A stretch of DNA of 64,000 nt from Manduca sexta (GCF_014839805.1 NC_051142.1:3534001-3598000); one strand, 5' to 3'. Numbered from the stretch's first letter, positions 38,601 to 53,600 are shown. Notes: generated by a model not told the origin, from the sequence alone. Numbers and translations are program-made.

Positions 38601-41600
38601 AAACTCGATTCGTCTGAAAATAGATTGGGTGAAATAGCTATAGACTGATAGGCAATCGTTTAGCGGAAACTACAATGTCTGCTCCCTTAGTGCCTATCCC
38701 CCAGGGCACACGTTATGATACAAATGTAATCGATATGAATTTACATTTGTAGATGATATCTTTTAATGAAAACGTCCATTAATATGTCTAGTGACTGAGT
38801 ATTTATGAGTATACCTGTGTAGGTTGATAGAGTAACATTTAGTAAATTATAATTGTATTAGGTTAGGTCTTTGAAATGCGCAAGTCAGATACAATTGAGG
38901 CATATTTCTATCTCTAATTAGCAGTATACTATATGGGACTTTGAGACTAATATCTAAATTCTTACAAAAAAAAAAACAAAACCATTAAACATTGTGCTAA
39001 TAAGTGTAGAGCTAGGCAGGCTTCGTGACTGGGTTTCCCGGGATGCACGGCAGCGTGGAAGGTAGACCTCATGCTGCCGTTGACGCCGACAGCGTTCTTC
39101 AGTGCGCGGGGGCTTGTGACATACGATTTATCAAAATTAAGTTAACGGCGATACGGCGGCCTAGTTGGTTGTGAGACGGACTGCCTAGACGAATGTTCGC
39201 AGATTTAAATCCAAAGGGCACACACCTCTGATTTTTCTAAAATTTGTGAATTATCGCTTGCGTTAACGGTGAAGGAAAACATCGTGAGGAAACCTGCATA
39301 CCTGAGAAATTCTGTATAGGAATTTTGAGGGTGTGTGAAGTCCACCAATCCGCACTAGGCCAGTGTGGTGAACTAAGGTATAATCCCTCTCCGTAGTAGA
39401 GGAGGCCCGTGCCCAGCAGTGGGACAGTATATAATACAGGGCTCATATTATTAAACAAAATTAATGCCCCTGATAATATCTGTAGATTATCAGCAATAAC
39501 TCACCATCAACAATTAATTCGTACAGCAAACAATAGTATTACGGTCACGTGACTCCAAATACAACGGGCTGACCTTTTAAAATCTGATAACAATAGTTTA
39601 TGTATAACTTTAAAGGGCTCATTGCTTAATTAGAGTTGTAACAATAATTTGTACCCTTTGTAATATTCATTTAAAATCAGAATAAAACAATATTATAGTT
39701 ATAGAGTGGACATCGGGACCAAATTTGTGCTCCAAGAGTCAGCTGTACGGATTGCAGTACAGTTGAATCGAACACAATGTGTGTACGGAACGCCAGATGT
39801 AATACGTAGTGCATAAACATATATCGATTGTAATAAGTCATTGTCTTATTTGAAATGTCCGTGTGACAACATGTCACAGCTTCCTTAGATATTGATAAAA
39901 AAATAACATATTTACAGAAAATATGCCCATTAAAAAAACGTGGAAATCAAGATATGGAAAAAATATGACGTATTTTACATTGATGTTCTATTTCACGGTA
40001 CATTGAGTAATTATCCCATGAGTACAAATTTTTAACCGACTTCCAAAAAAGGAGGATATCAATTCGATTTTTTTTCAATGTTTCTTACCTCAGAATTCAA
40101 TCATTAATGGACTGATTTGTTTGTATATAAATCTTCCCAATGTCTGCTCTATATAACTTTAGAACTATTTGGAATAAAACATTCAGAAGATATAAAAATT
40201 CGTGTCCATTACCTTCGTCATTGCGTTCGTCATCTTGAGACATAAAATTTTAAACGGAGTATGTAAATTAATTAAGCTGTCACCTTCTGTGGCGTAGAGT
40301 TATTTAAATCGCGATATGATTACCGCTCCGAGGTCTTGGGTTCAAATACCGGGTTGGGCAAAGCGCTGTTGGACTTTTCTGAATATCAGCCCGGAGTCTG
40401 GAATATGACAATATCACGAATGGAATACATACGGCGAAAAGTGGGTGCACACGTTGCACTTTTCTTTACCATATTGAAAATAAAAGGCGTGACCATGTGT
40501 AATTATACATAATACTATGTTCCTTTAGTATCTTTAGCAACTACTGTAATTTTATAATAGTGGCCTTTGTTGGAAACAAATTGACCGCCTCGTACATCAC
40601 CTAAGAATTCAAATACTTTCTTAAAATTCTATCTTCCGATGTAGATATTAGGGCTACCATCAGTCTACCTTATGAATAACCAAATAGCTAAGTATTAACA
40701 TTTCTGGAACTCGGTATACGTCAGTCATCGTTTCATTATTCAACGTTTATGTCTATTCGCGTTGATGATCGATATCTTGCTTAGAACTTATAGTCGTACA
40801 TTGTTAATAGTATTCGATTATCACGAATTCAAATTACGTGATTTATTACAATTAGCATCGATATATATGTACAACGTACTACATCTGGTGTTCCGAACAC
40901 TCACTGTGTTCAATTGAAGTGTACTACAATCCGGTATCGTTTGCGATTTTATTTATACTCTATTTAAAGCGCTTTAGCACTGCATGTTTTAATTTTGGTT
41001 AGACGACGATTGATGTTTCAGCGCTGCAGCGAACAGTTCTAACTCCATTTTGAACAGTTTATACGGACGTTCGTGTCTACAGAAACTTCAATAAAGAACG
41101 TTTTTAAATTTGGAATGCCACTTTATTCCCGTAAAATGAGTAAACAACCGCTACATAATAAATACTCGTAAACTCGTAAACGTTGGGGCTAATATTTTAT
41201 TTGCTCTCACAGAGGCGTCGCGTCGGCCGGTCATGAAACACCCGAGTCAGCTCCAAAATGGCCGTAAAATGACCACAAACGAGCCCTTCCCTTTGTGGTT
41301 ATTACGGTAGCTGTGTACAACGTTTGGCCTCTGTTTTTCAAATACTTTTCAGTGTTTTGTCTGAAGCAGACGTTTTCCAATAATTGGATGTAATTTTTTA
41401 TTTAAAAAGGTGTTTATAGACGTGTTTTTGTTTACTAAAATATAAATTTATTGTAAACTGCTACTAATTTGCTTTAACTATAAAAAAATGTTTTATAACT
41501 TTCCTTTTAAAATCATTTGTGTGCCAGATAAATAAAAAGCTTAATTATTAAGGTTCTATACACAAATATATAAACATATGCTCACGCCTTTGTCCCTGAA

Positions 41601-44600
41601 GCATAGGCAGAGATACAAGTACTGCACCCACATAAGGCCCTAAGTAAATAGTTTCTTATTAATCGACTTTCTATGATGAATTGGTATAAAACATTGTTCG
41701 CACATTATCACTTTCTCACGAGAACGTGAGAAGAAATGCCCAGCGCTCGTTGTGATTTATCGCGGCCCTGTGGCAAATAATTTCTTTAATGGGACGTCCG
41801 TTGGAAATTATTTCTTTATGAAATTGTTTTACATTCTTTTAAAATCTATGTAATCTATTGATTTAGTAGAGTTTGTTTGATTTACGCTTCATATAAAAAT
41901 AACAGGATTTTGATAGATATTGTAGCTTATTGTAGCCAGTGTACATCTACTGGACATAATAATACAGGATGACGAGTGCAGTCGAATACCAAACGATACG
42001 ATGTAATTCAAAGTGTTGGATGGTGTTTCCACTGTTTATGGGCGGTCGTATCGCTTACCATCAGGCGAACGACAAGCTCATCTCGTCATTCAAAGCAATA
42101 AAATGTCAGTTAATCAAAACTCGCAATTATATAAGAATACTTATGAATGTGCCAACGATTTTTCTAAATCCTGAATATATCAATTATATAAACAAAATTT
42201 TAGCATGATTTGTAGCTTTTTATCTAGACAAAGAATAACTCTAAGTTTATATCCATATCTCTCCAAATCATAAACTCTAAATTTCTCTTCGAACAGGGTT
42301 TCATATCTGTTTAAAAGAGAGGGACTCCCTCAGTTTGCTAACGATTTCACTCCGCAGTTCCCCTCCCTTTGCGCAACACCAAATCGACGGATAAAAATTT
42401 CGAAAAGCTATTTCATAACTCTCGTAGGGGAGTTTTAAGTTACCTTAATTACCTCGTGTTTACTGCTAGGGTTATCGCGATAAACACATTTGAAATATGT
42501 ATGTTAATAAATTAGCATAATATACTTTACCTATCCAAATAATGAAGGGCTGTTGAGAGACCGTTTTAACTGCAAACTGATTGAAGGATATGGACATTTT
42601 TATCCGAAATGATAACCATTCTGGAAATGAACTAACATAAACTCGTTCCCAGTTGGAATCAAGGTTTTTCGAAGTATACATGCGCCTTACTATGCTTAAT
42701 CAAACAATCACCGCGACTCTGTACAATTTATTCTACACTAAATGGCAAGTCACTTAGTCGTATCAAAAGTCATAAAGCCCACAAAATATCTCCATTATCG
42801 TTTTCATCTCAGCGCAGCACTGGCGAAAGGTCCATATAACTAACTTTATGGAGAAATTCTGTAGAATCAAATTATGATCAGATATGCAACCGTATTTATG
42901 CATATTAATACCTATATGTTATTACTTTTTCTTTTTTCTTCTATCCAAATGATTCAACAAGATATTAGAACATTGGATGACAGTAACACATTTATATTAT
43001 TCTAGTTAATTGGTCAAAGGTGGAGGTTCCGTTATTTAACCCATTTAACATCGGAATGTTTGCCGGCAAACATGATATTACGCGTGTCACGGAAAAATAA
43101 CCTTATTATGTAGTATATAATAAGATTATATTCCCGTGACACACGTAATGTCATGTAGCTGTCATGTTTGCCGGCAAACATTCCGCTGGTAAATGAGTTA
43201 ATATATCTGCCTCCCACCTCCAAAATACCTATATGTTGTGTTGGGCTTTCGGAAAATTTCACCTCCGTCACTGCAGCACAGCCCTATCGTTGTAAACAAG
43301 GGGAGAGCTGAGCGCATTTCCCCGGGTGTTTACACAATTTTTCTCTTCAAATTTGCATTTATAGCTTCCGCTGGCGAGCACAATGCGTCTCTCTAATATG
43401 TATTGCGCTGATGTGTGCCATCTATGCTATAAACGTCTATAAAATATATCCTTTGCAAGCCGGCATATGGATACAGCAAGAAATGTAGGATAGCAGACAA
43501 GCAAATTAGTCACTCATCAAAACAGCCGTACATATCCGGCAGTTTACATACACACACACAAACACACATCACGCATTTATCCTCCAAAGGGAATAATTAA
43601 ACAGATACTGAGCTGCAAAATCCAAATATCACTACCTGACCCGGGATTCGAACCCACGACCTCAGAGCGCTGCCGTACCGCGCATGCTGAACAACTACGC
43701 CATCGAAGCAGTCAACTATAAGAGTAACCGTAGGAAAACTAGTATCGTTTATCCTCTCTAAGTACCCATCTTCTATCTATACTTATAATAAATCTGTAGA
43801 CAGGTCAATTCTGTACATGAAATATATTTCCAAAATAACTATCAGGGGGTGATTAGGGATCGATACTGATGCCAAAAATGCAATTAGTAAAATTTTTGTC
43901 TGTCTGTCTGTCTATCTGTATAACCGTTATAGAAACAAAAACTACTCAAGGGATTTTAACGAAACTTGGTACAATTATTTTTCATACTCCTGTGCTGGTT
44001 ATAGTATACTTTTCATCACGCTACAATTAATAGGAGCAGAGCAGTAAAGGGAAATGTTGGGAAAACGGGAGAAGTTACTCCATTTTCACCCAGAAATCAT
44101 GTATGACGGAAATGTTCTCCTTAAAATTATGTAAAAAATATCCCACGACAGCATAGCATTTTTGAAGTCCGAAATCCACGCGGGCGAAGCTGCGGGCGGA
44201 AGCTAGTTTAGTAATATAGTTGTTTTATACTTTAAGATAATATGCATCTCAAAACGGCGTCAAGACGGCATCGTTTCTAAACAGAAACTAGAAGTATGTC
44301 ACCTCTTTATACGTGTGCGGGCCAGTAATCCCGGCTTTGCTTTTGTTCTTCTTTGGAAACTCTTTGGAAAAACGACATGAAAAGGCTAGTTCTAATGTAA
44401 TTTTGACAGCGTCTCTTATGGGTTTGGTATAAGAAAACTTTAATGTAACATTGAAAATTCGTCACCCAAATTAATATTCTCTTGGCATTTTCTTTTTTTC
44501 TAGTTATTTGTTCTTTTAAACTAGGGAAGAGTTTTATTGCGATAGTTACTTTGAATTCAAAGTTTCATACACTAATATTACAATAAAAATTTTCGTGTAT

Positions 44601-47600
44601 AAATAACTACTCATATCTCCATACAATAACATTACTTCTCAAGTACACATGCACTAAGACCAATCACTTACATTCTAACCACGTGTAGACTACCCTCATT
44701 TGCAAATTGCATGAAACACGCCCCTTCAAAGGTCGTGCGTTAGTCAATGAACAGTGACGTCACGCTAGGGGAGCCATTATGCAAGGCTTTAGCAAATCAC
44801 GTAACACGCCCAGCATTCTAATGGCTACTTAGCCTAATACCTTTGACAGATAGTTAGTGATTTTGTTTCGTTATATTCTAAAAATAACAGAAAACTGGTA
44901 ATAAAGATAGATTAGCCTATTGCAGGCAATGTTATAATTATTTTTGAAGTTATCAAATGCAGTTGTAACTGTTGTAAGTAATAAATGTGCTTACAGTCTC
45001 TTATACTGCCATTTTCAATAACCGATCCCAATCCCTTTTTCGATCTATCTCAAATTGGACCAATCAGAACAAAGATTTATTGACAAATGAGTTATTTTTA
45101 TATTATGTTTATTTTCGGAATCAGATTGAAGATTGAGATTGAGATCGTTTATTGAAAACGGCTGTTAATCACTAATTATTACACACAGAGATGATCCAAA
45201 TTCAGATTGATATGTTATCCGTTAGATTCTGCTTGTGGCTCTTCATGGGTCAAAGAAATATTTTTTATCCCAAGCATTAGTTTCACTCCTGATATACTAA
45301 ACAAGAAATCTATAACAAACTAGAAAAACTTAATTTAGCCATACTACAAACTCTTACGATGAGTGTCGCGAGGTACGATGGCTGGCGCCAGGCCAAATGG
45401 ACAGGAAGCTCTGACAATACACGCATAGTCGTAAATGTGCCTCATAAATATATACAACATCTGAGCTTCTTTGCTGATATTTGGTCGTTTGGAATTTGCT
45501 CTTGTTTGTGGCAATATCGACATGGAAATCAAAAACTATAATAAAGAATGTTTATAATAATAATAAGATCTCAACTATTATAAGAAGTACAAAATTACAT
45601 ATGACTAATAAATGATACTTAAGAGTTTATTAGTCTTTGAACGCCTTCATATTTGAATCTACTGGTCTAGTTCTGATACTTTTACTCATTTCGAAAACGA
45701 CTTTATCAGAGACTTTAACCACAGTAGAAAGCTACTGAGTGTACATATCAATTTAGTTATTAAATTTCAGACCTAAAACGTAAAAATAGAGAACAAAGGG
45801 TTAATTTCAGCCAATTCATTAGGAGTTGTCGGCGCCGGATCGCGTGCTTCGCGTATATTTGCTCACTTTTACTTTCAACCCTTAGCAACCACGCCATTTC
45901 CAAGAAAACAAACCACCTAAGTAATTGATACTTTGTGTTTTTTAGTTGCAAATGAATAATAGTACAAGTCCTGTAATATACTGACTTGCTGGTGGATACG
46001 TGCCTCTTCTGCTACTGAGAAGGTTTTGGGCCTTAATCCACTACACTGGCCTAGTGCAGGGTTAGGTTTTATTACATTTAATTATTCTTTTACATGTATA
46101 TAACCTATAAAATCCATCCAATACATAGGTATTGCTAAAATTTCATATTTGTACCATTCAATCACTCATCTACATTTAATATGCTGCCAATCCATTAATA
46201 CTGCAGTAGCCAGTTTTGCTCGTAAACATTTTCAATTCGAATATCGCATATATTTCATTCCATTACAAATATCATTGTTCTAATAACTTCGAATAATTAA
46301 TGATTACATGTTATATCTGAATGGTAATGTATGAACGAAATAATTCAAATAAGATATTAAAGCAGGATAACAAACCTAATGTTTTCAGTAAGCCAGCAAT
46401 CTTAAAATGTCGTTCGTATCGCAAACGGTCGCCGGATTGAGCCAAACGCGGCGTGAAGAGCCACCTCCTCGTCAACACTGCTCGCACCAGCATGCCCACC
46501 GCCACCAGCTCTGCAGGAAGAACAGCCTGCCCGAATGGGACCCGCCAGAGCCGAGGACCAGGAAAAACAGTCTTCCAGCAGACATCCACGACAAATCTGA
46601 ACCCACGCACGGCACTCCACTAAGCGAAGAATGACAACCGCCCTAGTAAGTGATTGGTGTCCCCCCACCACATAGTCGCATGGACCTGCACATTGCACCA
46701 GGAGAAGAAAGGCTTTCTGGAACAGGCCCCCTTGCATGCTTAGACAGCTTCTGTGGACCCTCAGGGCGGACCTTGCACGACCCCATAGATGTGTGTATAT
46801 ACTCGATGTTTATAAATAAGGATAAGCGAAGGTTCGCTATATAGCATATAAAAGAAAGGAGGAAAGGATAATTCGAAAAGGGGGAAACTTGATGGATTAG
46901 TGAGGAGGCATTCGCTATGAAGCCAATAAATCATGTTTTTGTTGTCTTGTATCTGTTATTTTTATGTCTATCTATATGCTATACGAATAACTATATTATT
47001 ATTATGAGGGTCGACAATAATATTTGTATTATTTTCAAAAGATGGACTGCAATGTGATTGGACTATACCTCATCTAGAAGGTCTAAATTTGAATCTGATG
47101 AAAAAGTGGGTTGTTCGCCCCATATCCTGAACCGCCAGCACTAATGCCATGATCACAAGAAACCTATAGCAGAATGTAAAATATTTGCCATTTCTGTGAC
47201 CAAATCTAACAGGACACCTTGAGATGAAATAAGATTGAGGAGCTCACGGTAATTGCAAAATATTGGATAAAATTGACGCTTCCGAAAAAGAGACTGGACA
47301 GAAAGTGACAAACTAGCTACCTAGTAATTTGCCTGATAAAATTAATAATAAATTGGAGATAAAAGCCAAAATGACTAGCTAGCCCACAGAAGATACCCGG
47401 AGACAAAATTTCGTAGAACTTCTTATTTTTCGAGGAGAACGCTGGTTAAAAGGCTGTCTAGTGAGTCGGGACTGGATATTTTAGGGTCAACAGCTTCTAA
47501 GAGACTCCTTGGTCATCGGGAGATCAAGAACTGGTCATAGAAACTGGGCTGTTGATGAGGTGGACCGACGTCCTGGTCTACGCAGCGAGAAGAGGATGGA

Positions 47601-50600
47601 TGAGATCTGCCTTAGACAGAATAACATGGTTTGCAATGCAAAAAGCCTACACTCAGCATTGTGGACATATAGGCTGAAGAAGAAAAAAGTTCCTGTCGTG
47701 CCGTAAAAGCAATCCATCGAAGATCGTAAAGAGAACTGAATCAAAATGGAATTTACACAGGCTATTTGTTATAAACAATAAATTAACAGCAAAACCACTA
47801 GTAGTCACCTAATACCAGCTCCACAGGCTTTGCACTTGCCGCAAACATAAATATTCGAACTTCTACTTATTCTAAAATTACGGACGCATCATTAAACACG
47901 CATCAAAGACTAACACTCGCTCGAATCAGCACAAACCATTGTAAGTTCACGCAAGCTAAGCTTAAAGTCTTATCTGCATAATGTTTTGGTACGGCTGGCA
48001 AAGCGTGTGATTCCGGCATTAAATATGAAGTCAATTATTGAACCTTTACAGCAATATCCTCAAGAGCCGGCCAGGAAATTACGGCGATTAGAACTTCATA
48101 CGATAGAGCCGAACGGGGGCTAAATTACTGCTCAATTTAGTTTTATTTTTATTGGTATTTTCCCGGTGTTTATAACATCTTGCGCCACTCATGGTCTATG
48201 AAGTAAATCGGTAATCAATCGTTTAAAGTCCGTAGCTATTAGAAATAAAAAATATTTATAGCTTCGTGTCGCTCGCCGCTCCGCCCGGGTGAAAAGTTTA
48301 TCAGTGATAAAGGTCCTGCTTTATATTTATCCCGGATAAAATGAAGCCTATATTTTATGTTACATTTCTAGCAATACATCGGTGAAACCTAAATTAAATT
48401 CCACCAGTTTTTTGCGTGATGTGCGTACAAAAATACAGACAGACAATAATTCTATAAACTGTTGTTTTGGCTTATGTTGTTCTAATAAATTTCCCTTATA
48501 TACATTTTTCTTCAATATCTATAATGTACAGACATCAGCCTTTGATTTTTTTTATTATATGTGAAGATATCAGTCGCCACACTTACCGTCCTTCTGCTAA
48601 ATAACGCCACAATCATTGTACAATCGATAAATGCTGTTGCAAAATCACCATCAATAAAACAAATTGGAGCGTTGATTGCCATATAAGTAATTACGCAATC
48701 AGTAATAGAATTGACTGTAATTTACTAATCATTAAGAAGTAGGCGATCATTAAACGAATCATTAATATCTTATGACTGGTACACTAGTGGCACAATTTCA
48801 AACCACCTACAAAGTGTTTGATTTCGCCGCATGGTCAGCGTTGTGGATTAAAAAGTACTGCTATTCTATTGTATTATTCTATTTTTAATATATGATAATC
48901 TTTGGTTTTGTAGTATAAAACAATTTTTTTGCGTATACCAGAAATAAGACTTTATATTGAAATTAAACAAATTTTCCGGATTCTATCGCGGTTTTTTGTT
49001 TTTTATTTTTCTCCCGACGTTTCGAAGACTTTGCAGCCTTCATGGTCACGGGGGGGACTGAGGTGTTGTTCATCCGCAAAGTCAAAGTTACAATATCTAC
49101 CTACATTTTACAATTATACAACTTTTTTAAAATTTTTGCTGTTGGTCATATTATGTCATTAATCTATATATATATATAAAAATGAGTCTCTATTTCCCTT
49201 GGTCATCGCATCACGCGTGAACAGGTGGAACAATTTCGCCAATTCTTTTTTTGTTGCATTAATTATTGTCAGGAGAAGGTTCTTAAGAAAGAAAAAATTT
49301 ACGAAGTTGAGCGGAACATAAGAAAATTTAAGAAAACTTAACGAAAATATTAATTTTATATAACTGTCAATTGTTTGAAATAACTGTCAGCGATTGACAG
49401 AATGCGCGATGCAAATTCATAGTTAAGACGGGACAACGTGTGTCGGGTCAGCTAGTTTTACAATAAAATTACCACTAAAATTTATGATTTCGTGCATCTC
49501 CTAAAGTATACATCATTTTAATTTGCAACGCCACTATTAAATACACAATTTAATAAGAAATATTTTGGTAAATCTTTACATATCCTCTCATAACTTGTGC
49601 ACCGAAAATGTATGGAAACGAATGCTCAAGGCCGCTTGCTCGTGGGAGGGTCTGGAGGTCACACAGACCGCGAATTATTATTAGTTAATATACCTACCTA
49701 ATATTCTTTTACCTAAAACCATAGCTCCAGATTTCTATTACTATTTTTTTTGTAAGGGCACGGAGAAGTAACTTCACTTCACTTGATGGTAAATGTAGTG
49801 GGGCCAATAGAATGTCGACTGACGAGAGATTACCCCTCAGCAGTCGACACAATTATGCCGGCCTGTTACTACTGAATATATGCAGGCTAATCCCGGAACG
49901 CGACACACTTACCTGAGCCATTATGGCGGGTTTTAACACTTTGTATACGGTGGTCACTCTCCGGACTGATATAAAATATATAATAATGTGTGCTGTGTTA
50001 CAAAAAACAATATTGCATCCACTCCCAGATACGAACCTAACAGTAACTCTACAACCTTCGCTACTCATTAAACAAGGCCCTTATACTATGAAACGTCTAT
50101 TTACAGGTCGATCGATGTACACCATGAATTCTTAATTTTTTTCCATGGACCAATTTCTATTGTCATAATGAACATGATATTACCGATGGTTACATCATTT
50201 TCCTTTCCCACGATAATTTAGTGTATTAATTACTGACTTTAAAGTCATTCAGTTTTAAAGATCATTTTTAAGATAAGAAACTAGTTTGAAGCCATGTAAA
50301 CGCATATAATACTTATTAATAATAATCGCAAATGGCTCAACGTTCTCACCGAAATTTTCCGTTACTTTATATAGGAAGTCCGGCGAGCTAACAAGTTATA
50401 TGGCAAATAGTAATTACCAATATTCGCCAACAATTCCAGATGAGAAATGCGCACACACATCACGCCTTTTGTCCCAGACAGATAAGCAGAGCACAACTGA
50501 TGCACCCACTTTTCGCCGTGCATATTCCGTCCCATATGATAGGGAGACTATAGCCATATCGGGTAGAAAGTCCAGACTTCGGGCTGATACTGAGGAGAAT

Positions 50601-53600
50601 AACCCAAAATGACTCTGCCCACCTATTCATCGAACCCGAGACCTCAGCACTGCAATCGTACAACTACGTCACCAAGGCAGTCGAGTAGTGTGTGTATTCC
50701 CGATATTATAGTTGAGCTACATTAATGATATAGCAGAAGACAATGCAACAGTAAATTGTGTTGCGTCCAATTTTGTGTTCAATTCATTCATGATGAAAAA
50801 AAATGCCGCGCTGCTCGCACTTAAAAAACTTTCTCCAAATCTCATTACAAGCGACAATGTGTTTGTAATAAGAGATAATTTCGCTTATTTACTTAGTTAC
50901 CTTAAAGCTCATCGTAGTCCATTGTTCACTCGCAATGTCCGTACATTTACATGACATGATAAGGAAATCAAATAACACCACAATGGATTCAATAAAAGCC
51001 TCATTAACTGGACAAAGCTAAACTTGCCAAGTGGAATTGGCAAGAACGCCGCACCCATATATCACCCCAATTGGCCAAGGTCAACTTTCCCTTGTTAAAA
51101 TATAGTAATGCAAACACGCGAAGTTATTTTTGTAATTCCAATGTAGCCACTTTCGCCGCACACGAGCAGATATAGGAACAAAAGGGAATATCGATTTATG
51201 AAGACTGAATGGAGAGCTATTTATAAATATGTTGGAAACGGAATGCTTTTAATAGCTTGCAGAGTTTATAGGAACTGGGTCTAAATTTGTATTACTATCA
51301 GTGAAAGTATTGGAACTGAATGATCAAGTAACTGTTGGAGTTTATTTATAAGCTTAATTTTCAAGCGGTAAATTATTTATTGATGTAATTTATGTTAAAC
51401 TAGTTTTTTTTCCAAAACTCCGCCCACATAAAGGGATTCACGAACGACGTTTCAAAAATTTGCATGAACAAATAAGGTAAAAAGTTTAAAACGTGTTGAG
51501 TTAAGAAAACTTGCAAATAAACATAGTTTATATAGTAAAATCATTACTAGCGCAAACAAACGAAAGCACCTAAATTCAATGATTATTTGTATAGATATAA
51601 CAAATTAAGCAATTGTGTACATTTTTAACACTACAAATACTAACCAGACTTTAAACAAAATGTTTATCAAGAAATAACTTAGACTCCCACTGGAGTTGCC
51701 GCCTTAAGAACAATATTCGTAGAAGTTGACATTTCCACGCAAACTGGCGATGCACACGCTCACTTAACGTCCACTAACCCACACTTTACAGTGTATGGCG
51801 GCAATTTATTGAACTGTCTGGGAAAAACATTCAGTACGTTGCTTAAGTTAATAATCTAAGTAAAAAATACAATTTACATCGCAGTACATCAAATCATTGA
51901 CGATTTTTAGAATAATGAGATTAATCTTTTTGTAAATGTTGTCAGTTATAGTGACCAAACGATCAGATTTATATATTTTTCAGTTTCTTTTCTATCACAA
52001 TCGAATGTTGACTATCAGGGGCTGCAGCAAAGACGCCTTTCTACAATTATTAACGCTAATAGTAAACAAAAAATGTAGGGCATCCTGCCTACAGTTCTAG
52101 TCCTGCATATTTCTCCAAATTATTTAACCTTAAGCTTATCAATTGTAAAGTCAACAAAAAAGGTTCTAGCCTTAAGTTACACAGCACAGAATAAAGATTT
52201 AAATATTGACAAAATACACATTCAATAAATGATCTCGAATATATCATACGGTACTACAGATAAAATAAAGATAATTGAGAATTGAGATATCGGACAAGAG
52301 GATAACTGTATCTTCAGATGTTACTATGTAGGTCAATAAGTCCCAAGTCACGATGCATTAAGGCTAGCGATTTTGATGACTCATGCAGTAATGGCCCACA
52401 ATACTTAGTTCGCGAGTCAACATTATACTAGTGAAATATATTGAATTGTCAACGTAAATAATTTTGACCCAGTCTTTGGAGATGTAACGGATGAGCATAC
52501 TTACGCGAAAGATTTTTTATTATTAAGTGTAAAGTTTCAACCATGTATTCTCGATGTACCGAATTAATATTTTTTTGTATTCTTGTTATTGTAGCTAATA
52601 TACAATATGTCTGTGGTCCGAAATATCGTCATAATTATTTCCAATCACATGAATAAAATTTGTCTCACCATCTTTATTTATATTACCTACATCAACCTCG
52701 TTATCTCTTGTTACAGTCGGAGCGAGTTCCTAGGATGCGTTTCGTTCCCTCTAAAAGATGCGATTAAGTGCGACATCGGTGGCACTTACTTCCTGCAGCA
52801 GGGAACGGGGCGCGGCCAGAACGCTGCTCCGAGCGCCAATGCGCGGTGCGAACGCGTGACTCCAGTGGACGCTCGCAACATGGCTACGGACAACACTGAG
52901 ACTAGCACCAACGATGGCACCAAGGACAATCACACTGATAAAGGTACTTACTACTGTTTTTAAGATTTCTTTAGGTTTGGCTGAATTGGTTTCTTTATTG
53001 CCTCTACCTATGTAAAATATTTTTTATCACCATCTTCTGTAATTGTCAATTTATAGTTCACACCACCTCCAAATGCACCTCTTAGATACCAGGATCCTAC
53101 TTGAAACGGAAAAGGTGTAAAGAATTATTGAATCGAATGTTGTTCTTATTCGTTCTGTGAAAGAAAAATCTGACTCGAACAAATCCTTTCTCGACAGGAG
53201 TCACAAATGGCCCAGCGGCGGCGACGACAGCAAGCCAGGCGCAGGCGGTAGCCGCGGCGTTACAGCGGGAGGCTGATGAGCACCTCTTCCTACGATACTT
53301 GGAGCTGGACCCACCCGACGACCCCGCCGCGCCCAGGAGAGCACAAAGAAACGGACGGACGCCGTTTACTACCACCAGAAAGTGAGTAGATCGATAAAGC
53401 AATAAAGTAGAGTCACACCTATTACCAAGATGAGAAGACAACATAAAACAAAAAAAAATAATATCTATGTTTTACAAAGGTACTCACTTTTACCTCCGCA
53501 TTATGTCCAGTAAATATAAAAAACTTTGTTGCCTTGGTAAATAGTTCTTGATGCCATTAAAGTCTTGTACGTATAACATAATAAAAATCATTGCCATACC

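Larger units (their letters stand above)
33170..52716 (+). other. 19.5 kb intron 3, inside the C2 domain
   Basis: From GTAAGT after 33,169 to TTACAG at 52,716, phase 2. It separates two halves of one C2 domain (VWHRDKKYR and RSEFLGCVSFPL). No other gene is supported inside it. It carries at least 14 recognisable repeat copies and several unique GC-richer blocks (33,480-33,680; 34,060-34,260; 40,950-41,340; 44,690-44,830; 48,000-48,130; 50,940-51,190), which are candidate enhancers, and a CpG-rich possible promoter at 35,380-35,634. Long introns within developmental or neuronal genes often hold such elements. Confidence 0.8.

Noticed and set aside
40284..40360. tRNA gene
   Set aside because: Box A and B are present but the cloverleaf stems do not close and the sequence continues into a SINE body shared with other copies.
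46311..46844. Several overlapping frames on both strands in the GC-rich block
   Set aside because: GC-rich DNA has few stops by chance; no domain, no splice structure; reported only as an unidentified segment.
53040..53114. Longer exon 5 beginning at 53,086 (after CTCTTAG)
   Set aside because: It would encode DTRILLETEK but end in phase 0, after which exon 6 meets a stop; the 22-nt version is the one that keeps the frame.
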